64,000 nucleotides of DNA from Azoarcus sp. DD4 (GTDB lineage: Bacteria; Pseudomonadota; Gammaproteobacteria; Burkholderiales; Rhodocyclaceae): positions 1,178,001-1,242,000 of the forward strand of contig NZ_CP022958.1 in the NCBI RefSeq assembly GCF_006496635.1, written 5' to 3'. A program made the translations under genes and the position numbers. Positions 8,740-15,699 of this stretch are shown here, one piece after another. Position 1 is the stretch's first letter, and the number at the start of each line of letters is the position of its first letter. The notes under the pieces are model-generated. The model was not told the DNA's origin. It saw only the letters and a program-made list of their open reading frames with translations, and searched no databases.

Positions 8740-10038
8740 ATGAAATCTGCGCTGAGTTTTCTGGTCGCGGCCAAGCGCTGCGAAATCCACGGGCTGGAGC
8801 AGCTCGAAGTCACCTGCGGGCTGGTAAAGCAGGTCGGGGAGCTGATCCACATGCTGCAGAAAGAGCGCGGCGCATCCAATGTGTTTCTCGCCTCGCGCGG
8901 CAGCCGCTTCGGCGAGCAGCGCGCGGAGCACGTGGCGGCCAGCGTCGCGGTCGAGGCAGCGGTGCGCGAGCTGTTCGAACGGCTTGCCACCGATTCTGCC
9001 CGCATGGCTGGCGGCATGCGCCTCTTCAGCCGCATCGCCTATGTGCTGCACGGACTCAACACCTTGCCTGAACTGCGCAGGCGTGTCGCCCAGCACCAGA
9101 TCACGGCCGAACTGTCCACCCGCAGCTTCAGCGAGTTGATCGCCGGCCTGCTGGCGGTGGTGTTCGAGGCGGCCGACACGGCTGTCGATCCGGCCATTTC
9201 GCGCGCGCTGGTTGCGCTCTTCAACTTCATGCAGGGCAAGGAACTGGCCGGCCAGGAGCGTGCGGTCGGCGCCGCCGCCTTCGCCGCCGGGCGGCTGGAG
9301 GCCGGCGAGCAGCAGCGCATGCTCCATCTGATCGACGGTCAGGAGCGCTGCTTCCAGCTCTTCGTCGAATTTGCCGATCCCACACTACGCACCATCTGGC
9401 GCAACGCCCAGACCACGCCCGAAATCGCCGAACTTGAACGCATGCGCCGCATCGCCACGACCACGGCGGCGGGCAAACCGGTGCCGGACAGCAGCGACCG
9501 CTGGTTCGAGTGCGCCACGGCCCGCATCGACGTGATGCGCCAGGTCGAGGACTGTGCGACCAACGCGCTGCTGCAGTTGTGCGAAACCAAGCTCGCCGCC
9601 GTGCGTGCGGATCTCGACAGCCATACCCGCGTGCTCGACACGCTGACTGCGGCCGGGGGGGATGCGCTGCCGCCCGCCACGCTGGAGGCCCTGCTCCAGC
9701 AGGCCGGTGCCGGCCTGGCCGCGGTGCCGCCGGCGCCGCCGGGCGGTCTGCCTGCTGGCGACGGCCTCGGGCCGCAACTCGGCCGCTCCGTGCTGGAGCT
9801 GATGCAGGCGCAGTCGCAGCGTCTGCAGACCATGAGCGACGAACTCAATACCGTGCGCGCCGCGCTCAACGAGCGCAAGCTGGTGGAGCGTGCCAAGGGG
9901 CTGCTGATGGCCAGCCGCGGGTTGAGCGAGGAAGAGGCCTACAAGCTGCTGCGTCAGACCGCCATGAACCAGAACCGTCGCCTGGTCGAGGTCGCCGAGG
10001 CCACGCTCGCACTCGCCGACGTGTTGCGCCCCGAGTAA
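8740..10038 (+). CDS. nasR: NIT-ANTAR nitrate-responsive antiterminator (NasR type)
   Basis: A 432-aa cytoplasmic one-component regulator. Residues about 25-300 match the all-helical NIT (nitrate/nitrite sensing) domain, with the helix LIHMLQKERGASNVFLASRG. The last 67 residues are an RNA-binding ANTAR domain (LVERAKGLLMASRGLSEEEA, then the LLRQTAMNQNRRL helix). Klebsiella NasR has this architecture and, when nitrate is bound, prevents termination in the leader of the nas operon. Two leaders with ANTAR-type twin hairpins lie downstream in this window (10203 and 14782), which makes its targets visible. A Pro/Gly-rich linker (about residues 318-345) separates the domains. No membrane segments. 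Confidence 0.93.
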   Translation: MKSALSFLVAAKRCEIHGLEQLEVTCGLVKQVGELIHMLQKERGASNVFLASRGSRFGEQRAEHVAASVAVEAAVRELFERLATDSARMAGGMRLFSRIAYVLHGLNTLPELRRRVAQHQITAELSTRSFSELIAGLLAVVFEAADTAVDPAISRALVALFNFMQGKELAGQERAVGAAAFAAGRLEAGEQQRMLHLIDGQERCFQLFVEFADPTLRTIWRNAQTTPEIAELERMRRIATTTAAGKPVPDSSDRWFECATARIDVMRQVEDCATNALLQLCETKLAAVRADLDSHTRVLDTLTAAGGDALPPATLEALLQQAGAGLAAVPPAPPGGLPAGDGLGPQLGRSVLELMQAQSQRLQTMSDELNTVRAALNERKLVERAKGLLMASRGLSEEEAYKLLRQTAMNQNRRLVEVAEATLALADVLRPE

Positions 10039-10081
10039 ATCCCCTCTTGCCGCACTGGCTTTGTGCGGCACGTCTGCCTAT

Positions 10082-10098
10082 TGCACTGCAGCAGTGCG
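10082..10098 (+). promoter_or_regulatory. NtrC-like binding site upstream of nrtA
   Basis: GCAC-N7-GTGC at 10083-10097, within the longer inverted repeat GCACTG-CAG-CAGTGC. This matches the core of NtrC enhancer sites and lies about 75 bases upstream of a sigma-54 promoter. A weaker copy, GCAC-N7-GCGC, is at 10129-10143. Confidence 0.7.
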
Positions 10099-10173
10099 CA
10101 TTCGCGCATTCGCTGCAGGCCGCAAACCGCACAGATCTGGCGCAAACCCGCATTTCCAGCGGTTTTCCGAAGC

Positions 10174-10189
10174 TGGCACGCTTGCTGCT
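10174..10189 (+). promoter_or_regulatory. Sigma-54 promoter of the nrt operon
   Basis: TGGCACG-CTTG-CTGCT has the invariant GG (-24) and GC (-12) with the right 10-base spacing. The predicted start is near 10200, three or four bases before the first leader hairpin. Confidence 0.82.
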
Positions 10190-10202
10190 AATCCCTTGGT
10201 AA

Positions 10203-10260
10203 GCCGAACCAACGACGGTTCGGCGTTCGATATCTGACGAACACTGGACAACGGCGTCCA
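10203..10260 (+). promoter_or_regulatory. ANTAR-type twin-hairpin antitermination leader (nrtA)
   Basis: P1 is an 8-bp perfect stem, GCCGAACC / GGTTCGGC (10203-10210, 10217-10224), with hexaloop AACGAC. P2 is TGGAC / GTCCA (10245-10249, 10256-10260) with hexaloop AACGGC. Both hexaloops have A at position 1 and G at position 4, the hallmark of ANTAR protein targets. The 3' half of P2 is also the 5' arm of the terminator at 10253, so P2 and terminator exclude each other. The likely ligand is the NIT-ANTAR protein encoded at 8740. Confidence 0.88.
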
Positions 10261-10304
10261 TTTCCTTACTGCACCAGTTGTAGCAAGGAGATGGGCGCCT
10301 TTTT
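10253..10304 (+). terminator. Conditional intrinsic terminator in the nrtA leader
   Basis: Fifteen consecutive pairs (two of them G-U) between 10253-10267 and 10285-10299, then TTTTT. Its 5' arm overlaps the P2 hairpin. It ends 28 bases before the nrtA start and should stop transcription when the ANTAR protein is not active. Confidence 0.88.
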
Positions 10305-10332
10305 GTTTTTGGACTTCGCCAAGGAGCGCGAG

Positions 10333-11592
10333 ATGACCAAGCAGACCATCAAGACCCCCGAACTGTCCCGCCGGGGATTCCTCAAGGCCGGCGCCGCTGC
10401 CGGTACCGCCACGCTGCTGTCCGGGCTGTTCCCGGGGGGCGTGTGGGCGGCGGGTTCCGACGCGCCGGAGAAGAAGGAAATCAAGGTCGGCTTCATCCCG
10501 CTCACCGACTGCTCGTCGGTGGTGATGGCCGCGACGCAGAAGTTCGACGAGAAGTACGGCATCAAGATCATTCCGAGCAAGGAAGCGAGTTGGGCAGCGG
10601 TGCGCGACAAGCTGGTGTCCGGCGAGCTCGATGCGGCGCACGTGCTCTACGGCCTGGTCTATGGCGTGCATCTCGGCATCGGCGGCCCGAAGAAGGACAT
10701 GGCGGTGCTGATGACGCTCAACAACAACGGCCAGGCGATCACGCTCTCCAACCAGATGAAGGAGAAGGGGGCGACCGACGGTGCCTCGCTGAAAAAGGTG
10801 GTCGCCGCCAGCGCGCCGGGCACCTACACCTTTGCCCAGACCTTCCCGACCGGCACCCACGCGATGTGGCTGTATTACTGGTTGGCCGCCAACGGCATCC
10901 ACCCCTTCCAGGACGTCAAGTCCATCGTGGTGCCGCCGCCGCAGATGGTGGCCAATGCGCGCGTCGGCAACATGCACGGCTACTGTGTGGGCGAGCCCTG
11001 GAACCAGCGCGCCATCGTCGACAACGTCGGCTTCACCGCGGTCACCACCCAGGACATCTGGACCGACCATCCGGAAAAGGTGCTCGGCACCACCGGTGAT
11101 TGGGTGGCCAAGAACCCCAACAGTGCCCGCGCGCTCACCGCCGCGGTGCTGGAGGCCTCGCGCTGGATCGACGCCTCGATCGCCAACCGCCGTACCACTG
11201 CGGAAACCGTGGCGGCGCGCTCTTACGTCAATACCGACATGGACGTCATCCTCGGCCGCATGCTCGGCCGCTACGAAAACGGCCTCGGCAAGACCTGGGA
11301 TGATCCCAATTTCATGAAGTTCTTCAACGACGGCGCGGTGACCTTCCCTTACCTGTCGGACGGCATGTGGTTCCTCACCCAGCACCGCCGCTGGGGTCTG
11401 ATCGACAAGGATCCGGATTACCTCGGGGTGGCCAAGGCGGTCAACCGTATCGACATCTACAAGCAGGCCGCCACTGCCGCTGGCGTGTCCCTGCCCAAGA
11501 GCGAGATGCGCAGCAGCAAGCTGATCGATGGCGTGGTGTGGGACGGCAAGGATCCGGCGAAGTACGCCGGCAGCTTCAAGGTGAAGGTCTGA
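10333..11592 (+). CDS. nrtA: Nitrate ABC transporter substrate-binding protein (Tat signal)
   Basis: Periplasmic nitrate-binding protein of the NrtA/CmpA family, 419 aa. The N-terminus has a twin-arginine signal (SRRGFLKAG, Arg13-Arg14, cleavage likely near residue 39), so it is exported folded by Tat. The family segment GYCVGEPWNQRAI is present. An upstream in-frame ATG at 10291 lies inside the leader terminator and is rejected; ATG 10333 has AAGGAG 6 bases upstream. First gene of nrtA-nrtB-ATPase. Nitrate as substrate is inferred from family and neighbours; bicarbonate or cyanate binding members are similar. Confidence 0.93.
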   Translation: MTKQTIKTPELSRRGFLKAGAAAGTATLLSGLFPGGVWAAGSDAPEKKEIKVGFIPLTDCSSVVMAATQKFDEKYGIKIIPSKEASWAAVRDKLVSGELDAAHVLYGLVYGVHLGIGGPKKDMAVLMTLNNNGQAITLSNQMKEKGATDGASLKKVVAASAPGTYTFAQTFPTGTHAMWLYYWLAANGIHPFQDVKSIVVPPPQMVANARVGNMHGYCVGEPWNQRAIVDNVGFTAVTTQDIWTDHPEKVLGTTGDWVAKNPNSARALTAAVLEASRWIDASIANRRTTAETVAARSYVNTDMDVILGRMLGRYENGLGKTWDDPNFMKFFNDGAVTFPYLSDGMWFLTQHRRWGLIDKDPDYLGVAKAVNRIDIYKQAATAAGVSLPKSEMRSSKLIDGVVWDGKDPAKYAGSFKVKV

Positions 11593-11680
11593 GCGAACCC
11601 GGCGCCGCACCGCCCCGGCACGCCGGCCCCTTCGGGGGCGACCGTGGAGCGGGCGGGGGCACAACGAATGTAAGGAGCGA

Positions 11681-12640
11681 ATGATGGCGACTGCAACTGT
11701 GACGATGGATGGTGCGTCGGGCGTGGCGCCCGCCGCCGAAGGTGTCGATGCCCCCGCTGCGCGCAGCACCGCGGTGCGGAGTGAAAAGGTGACGGAGAAG
11801 GCTGTGGAGCAAATCGTGAAGCCGGCCGCCGCACCAGCGGCCAAGAACCCCGGCAGGGTGGGCGAGTGGTTGCAGGCGTTGCTGCGCGCGGTGTTGCCGC
11901 CAGTGATCGGCATGGCCCTGCTGATCGGTCTGTGGCACCTCGGCACGCTCAACGGCGGCGGCATTCCCAGCCCGGCCAAGACCTGGCAGGCGGCGGTGGC
12001 GCTGTTCTCCGACCCCTTCTATCGCGAAGGCCCCAACGACCAGGGCATAGGCTGGAACGTGCTGGCCTCGCTGCAGCGCGTCGGCATCGGCTTCGGCATC
12101 GCCGCGCTGGTTGGCATTCCGGCGGGCTTCATGCTCGGCCGCTTCGCGGTGCTGTCGCAGATGATGAACCCCATCATCAGCCTGCTGCGTCCGGTGAGTC
12201 CGCTGGCCTGGCTACCGATCGGCCTGCTGGTGTTCCAGCGTGCCGACCCGGCCGCGACCTGGACCATCTTCATCTGCTCGATCTGGCCGATGATCATGAA
12301 CACCGCCCAGGGCGTGACGCGCATTCCGCAGGACTATCTCAACGTCGCCCGCGTGCTCAACCTGTCCGAGTGGAAGATCTTCACCAAGATCCTGTTCCCG
12401 GCGGTGCTGCCCTACATGCTTACCGGCATCCGCCTCTCCATCGGCACCGCCTGGCTGGTGATCGTGGCCGCGGAAATGCTCACCGGCGGCGTCGGTATCG
12501 GCTTCTGGGTGTGGGACGAATGGAACAATCTCAAGGTTGAGCACATCATCATCGCCATTTTCGTGATCGGCATCGTCGGTCTCATCCTGGAGCAGGCGCT
12601 GATGCTGATCGCGCGCCGCTTCAACTACGAAAGCCGCTAA
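11681..12640 (+). CDS. nrtB: Nitrate ABC transporter permease
   Basis: Inner-membrane permease of the NrtB/SsuC class, 319 aa. A variable, Ala/Val-rich cytoplasmic N-terminus of about 60 residues precedes about six membrane helices; the EAA-type loop that contacts the ATPase is ARVLNLSEWKIFTKILFPA. An AAGGAG site lies just upstream of the double ATG at 11681/11684. It lies between nrtA and the ATPase gene (gaps of 88 and 23 bases), so it is cotranscribed. Confidence 0.93.
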   Translation: MMATATVTMDGASGVAPAAEGVDAPAARSTAVRSEKVTEKAVEQIVKPAAAPAAKNPGRVGEWLQALLRAVLPPVIGMALLIGLWHLGTLNGGGIPSPAKTWQAAVALFSDPFYREGPNDQGIGWNVLASLQRVGIGFGIAALVGIPAGFMLGRFAVLSQMMNPIISLLRPVSPLAWLPIGLLVFQRADPAATWTIFICSIWPMIMNTAQGVTRIPQDYLNVARVLNLSEWKIFTKILFPAVLPYMLTGIRLSIGTAWLVIVAAEMLTGGVGIGFWVWDEWNNLKVEHIIIAIFVIGIVGLILEQALMLIARRFNYESR

Positions 12641-12663
12641 CGGGCCACTGAGGAGTCACGGTC

Positions 12664-13458
12664 ATGAGCAAGAAAATCGTCCAGATCGAAAACGTCGGCC
12701 AGACGTTCGAGACCAAGAAGGGCAAGTTCACCGCGCTGCGTGAGATCGACCTCGACATCTTCGAAGGTGAGAGCGTCTCGCTGATCGGCCACTCGGGCTG
12801 CGGCAAGTCCACCCTGCTCAACCTCATCGCCGGCCTCACCCGGCCGACTTCCGGGGTGATGCTGTGCGACGGTCGCGAGATCGCCGGCCCCGGCCCCGAG
12901 CGCGCGGTGGTGTTCCAGAACCACTCGCTGCTGCCCTGGCTGACCTGCTTCGACAACGTCTACCTGGCAGTGGAGCGGGTGTTCTCCAGCAAGGAAGGCA
13001 AGGCCAAGCTCAAGCAGCGCACCCACGACGCGCTGGCGCTGGTCGGCCTGACGCACGCCGAGAACAAGTACCCGCACGAAATCTCCGGCGGCATGAAGCA
13101 GCGTGTCGGCATCGCCCGCGCGCTGTCGATGCAGCCGCGCATCCTGCTGATGGACGAGCCCTTCGGCGCACTCGACGCGCTCACCCGCGCCAACCTGCAG
13201 GACGAGCTGATGAAAATCCTCGCCGCGACCAAGGCCACCATGGTGATGGTCACCCACGACGTCGACGAGGCGGTGCTGCTGTCCGACCGCGTGGTGATGC
13301 TCACCAACGGTCCGGCGGCCACCATCGGCGAGATCCTGGAAGTCGGCCTGGAGCGCCCGCGCGACCGCCTGGCGCTGGCGCACGACCCGCATTTCGCCGA
13401 ATGTCGCGCGGCCATCATGGAGTTCCTCTACCAGAAGCAGTTGCGCGTCGCCGCGTAA
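12664..13458 (+). CDS. Nitrate ABC transporter ATP-binding protein
   Basis: ABC ATPase of 264 aa that powers the Nrt transporter. Walker A GHSGCGKST at about residues 42-50, signature SGGMKQRVGIARAL, Walker B ILLMDEPFGALD and the switch histidine in VTHDVDEAV are all present. It has a single ATPase domain and lacks the C-terminal nitrate-binding domain of cyanobacterial NrtC, so it resembles NrtD/NasD and works as a homodimer. It follows nrtB by 23 bases and ends the transporter operon. Confidence 0.92.
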   Translation: MSKKIVQIENVGQTFETKKGKFTALREIDLDIFEGESVSLIGHSGCGKSTLLNLIAGLTRPTSGVMLCDGREIAGPGPERAVVFQNHSLLPWLTCFDNVYLAVERVFSSKEGKAKLKQRTHDALALVGLTHAENKYPHEISGGMKQRVGIARALSMQPRILLMDEPFGALDALTRANLQDELMKILAATKATMVMVTHDVDEAVLLSDRVVMLTNGPAATIGEILEVGLERPRDRLALAHDPHFAECRAAIMEFLYQKQLRVAA

Positions 13459-13590
13459 GCGCAGGCGGAGGCCGGCTCCCGGGCCGCCACCGGGCGCCGG
13501 CGATCAGGCGCTTCCAGGCGCGCACGCGCCCGGCGCAACGGCCTTCCGCCCGACTACAATCGAAAGCTCGATACCTCGCGGGAGAAGGGC

Positions 13591-14430
13591 ATGAGCTTTG
13601 GAGACATCGTCGGACGGATGCTGCAGCAGGGCATGACCAGCCAGAGCCGGACACGCCTGGAGCACAGTATGGGGCCGCAGGGCCTGGGCGGCGTGCCGGG
13701 TTTGGGCGACTTGCTCGGCGCGGTGCTTGGCGGTCAGGGGGCGGGCCGTGCGGGCGGTGGCGGCCTCGCCGACATCCTCGGTGGCGCGCTCGGCGGTCAG
13801 GCGCCGCGTGCTTCCGGCGCCGGGCTGGGCGATCTGCTGGGTAGTGTGCTTGGCGGGGCGACGCCGGGTGGCACCGGTGGGCTGGGTGACGTCCTCGGCA
13901 GCGTCCTGGGCGGCGGTCGTGCTAGCCAAACCGGCGGCAGCAATCCCCTCGGCGGCGCGGGCATGACCATCCTCGCGACCATCGCCATGGCCGCGCTCAA
14001 GAACTGGACCCGGTCGGGTAATGGCGCGCTGGGCCTGACGGCTGCCGCACCGGAGGAAATGGCGGCGCTCACCGCGCCGGAGACCGGGCAAGTCGTGCTG
14101 CAGGCCATGCTCTGCGCGGCAAAAGCCGATGGCGCGGTCGACGAAGCCGAGATCCAGCGCATCGTCGGGGAAATCGACGACGACGGCGTCAGCCCGGCGG
14201 AGAAGGAATTCCTGTTCGCCGAACTGCGCAAACCGCTCGACCTGCAGGCCCTGGTCGCAGCGGTACCCGACCAGGCGGTGGCGGCGCAGGTCTATGGCGC
14301 GTCCTTGCTGGCGATAGATCTCGACACCGAGGCCGAGGTCGCCTACCTGCGCCAGTTGTCTGCGGCCCTCGGCCTCGATTCCGCTACCGTCGCACGGCTG
14401 CACGCGCTGACCGGCGCGCCCGCGATCTGA
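13591..14430 (+). CDS. DUF533 / TerB-like protein with Gly-rich repeats
   Basis: A 279-aa protein. Residues about 37-109 hold four near-identical 13-residue repeats of the form GLxDxLGxxLGG (starting near 37, 58, 78 and 97). A hydrophobic stretch (MTILATIAMAALKNW) and a C-terminal TerB-like helical domain (VLQAMLCAAKADGAVDEAE) follow. The C-terminal half matches DUF533/YebE-like proteins, of unknown function. GGAGAAGG lies just before the ATG. It lies between the nitrate transporter and the nas operon but nothing in it points to nitrogen metabolism. Confidence 0.8.
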   Translation: MSFGDIVGRMLQQGMTSQSRTRLEHSMGPQGLGGVPGLGDLLGAVLGGQGAGRAGGGGLADILGGALGGQAPRASGAGLGDLLGSVLGGATPGGTGGLGDVLGSVLGGGRASQTGGSNPLGGAGMTILATIAMAALKNWTRSGNGALGLTAAAPEEMAALTAPETGQVVLQAMLCAAKADGAVDEAEIQRIVGEIDDDGVSPAEKEFLFAELRKPLDLQALVAAVPDQAVAAQVYGASLLAIDLDTEAEVAYLRQLSAALGLDSATVARLHALTGAPAI

Positions 14431-14647
14431 ACAAGGGCCGGTTCGGCGCCGCCACTCCGGCAGGCGCTGACCGGTGCCGTCATGTTCGCGATGCTGTCGA
14501 CGGATTACGGCTGCACCTCGAACCCTCCGGGCAAGTCGGAAATCCCCGCCTGTTTCTGCCGGGATGGGGCGCATCCGTCCTCCTTCGTCGCGGCGGACGG
14601 GCCGTGGAAGCACGATGTGCGATGTTGTGGTGCAGCATCCTGGTACA

Positions 14648-14664
14648 TGCACCAGTGCGGTGCC
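14648..14664 (+). promoter_or_regulatory. NtrC-like binding site upstream of cobA-nirBD-nasA
   Basis: GCAC-N7-GTGC at 14649-14663, about 87 bases upstream of a sigma-54 promoter, the same arrangement as upstream of nrtA. Confidence 0.68.
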
Positions 14665-14750
14665 GGCAAGCCGGCGTGGCGCGACTCATCTATTCCCGCA
14701 GATTCAAGTAAACATCGATAAATCAATCGCTTGATCAATTTCGCTCCGGC

Positions 14751-14766
14751 TGGCACCGCTCTTGCA
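14751..14766 (+). promoter_or_regulatory. Sigma-54 promoter of the nas operon
   Basis: TGGCACC-GCTC-TTGCA is a near-perfect -24/-12 element. The predicted start, near 14777, lies five bases before the first leader hairpin. Confidence 0.9.
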
Positions 14767-14781
14767 TTAGATCGGGTATAG

Positions 14782-14840
14782 GCCGGGGCAACGAGGCTCC
14801 GGCGCAGTGCTGATGTATGGCATGCGGACAACGGCGTCCG
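14782..14840 (+). promoter_or_regulatory. ANTAR-type twin-hairpin antitermination leader (cobA)
   Basis: P1 pairs 14782-14789 with 14796-14803 (8 bp, one G-U) around hexaloop AACGAG. P2 pairs CGGAC (14825-14829) with GTCCG (14836-14840) around hexaloop AACGGC. Both loops have A1 and G4. P2 core and loop (GGACAACGGCGTCC) are identical to those of the nrtA leader, and the P1-P2 spacing is nearly the same (21 versus 20 nt). Confidence 0.88.
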
Positions 14841-14891
14841 TCGTTCAACCGGGTCGGAAGACCTGGAAAACGACGCGATGCCGTTTTTTTT
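14831..14891 (+). terminator. Conditional intrinsic terminator in the cobA leader
   Basis: ACGGC (14831-14835) and CGTCGTT (14839-14845) pair with AACGACG (14869-14875) and GCCGT (14880-14884), with a small internal loop, then eight Ts. The 5' arm overlaps P2, so formation of P2 blocks it. Confidence 0.87.
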
Positions 14892-14923
14892 CGCCTTACG
14901 TTTTTGTAGTGGAGAGTTCGATC

Positions 14924-15688
14924 ATGGCCAAGGTGTTACTCGTCGGAGCCGGCCCGGGTGCTGCAGACTTGCTGACCCTGCGTGCGGCCCGCGCCATTGG
15001 TGAGGCCGATGTGCTGCTTGCCGATGCGCTGGTCACGGATGAAGTGTTGGCGCTGGCCAAGCCGAGCGCCCGGGTGCTGCGCGTGGGCAAGCGCGGAGGC
15101 ATGAAATCGACGGCGCAGGATTTCATCCACCGTGTGATGGCGCGTTATGCACGGCGTGGGCTGACGGTGGCGCGGGTCAAGGGCGGTGATCCCTTCCTGT
15201 TCGGCCGCGGCGGCGAGGAGGCCGAATATCTCGAAGCGCTCGGCATCGACGTCGAGGTGGTGCCCGGTCTGACCTCGGGCATCGCGGTGCCGGCGGCGGT
15301 CGGCATTCCGGTCACCCACCGTGCTTACACCCACGGCGTCACCCTGGTCACCGGCACCGCCGGCGACGGCCGCGACGAACCCAACTGGGCGGCGCTCGCC
15401 AAGTGCGGCACCACGCTGGTGATCTACATGGGCCTGGGCCGCCTGCTCAACATCGTCGCCCGCCTGATCGCCGCCGGCATGCCGCCCGACACCCCGGCCG
15501 CCGCGATCGCTTCCGGCACGCTGCCCGGCCAGCGCCACGTCAAGGGCACGCTCGCGGACCTCCCCAACCGTGTCATCGCCGAAGGCCTGTCCTCGCCGGC
15601 CATCATCGTCGTCGGCGAAGTCGCCGCGCTCGCCCGGGTCCAGGATCTGGGCATCGACGAAGCGGCCGCCCGCGTCCTCGCCGCCTGA
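14924..15688 (+). CDS. cobA: Uroporphyrinogen-III C-methyltransferase (SUMT)
   Basis: SAM-dependent double methylation of uroporphyrinogen III to precorrin-2, the branch point to siroheme. Here it supplies the cofactor of the nitrite reductase encoded next. The 254-aa protein has the N-terminal GAGPGAADLLTLRA loop, the VRVGKRGG-type segment and the VKGGDPFLFGRGGEEAEYL motif. It is a stand-alone SUMT without the CysG dehydrogenase/chelatase domain, so siroheme completion needs an enzyme encoded elsewhere. First gene of cobA-nirB-nirD-nasA; nirB begins 11 bases after its stop. Confidence 0.93.
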   Translation: MAKVLLVGAGPGAADLLTLRAARAIGEADVLLADALVTDEVLALAKPSARVLRVGKRGGMKSTAQDFIHRVMARYARRGLTVARVKGGDPFLFGRGGEEAEYLEALGIDVEVVPGLTSGIAVPAAVGIPVTHRAYTHGVTLVTGTAGDGRDEPNWAALAKCGTTLVIYMGLGRLLNIVARLIAAGMPPDTPAAAIASGTLPGQRHVKGTLADLPNRVIAEGLSSPAIIVVGEVAALARVQDLGIDEAAARVLAA

Positions 15689-15699
15689 AGGAGAGCATC

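Larger units (their letters stand above)
14431..14923 (+). other. Control region of the nas operon (no gene)
   Basis: A 493-base gene-free stretch. It holds the NtrC-like site, sigma-54 promoter, twin-hairpin leader and terminator listed separately. The part before about 14600 shows nothing recognisable; a frame from 14807 into cobA runs through the terminator and is not a believable start. Confidence 0.8.

Noticed and set aside
10291..10332. Upstream ATG for nrtA
   Set aside because: It lies in the 3' arm of the leader terminator and has no ribosome site; ATG 10333 has AAGGAG.
14807..14923. Upstream start for cobA
   Set aside because: The frame crosses the leader hairpins and T-run; ATG 14924 gives the normal SUMT N-terminus.
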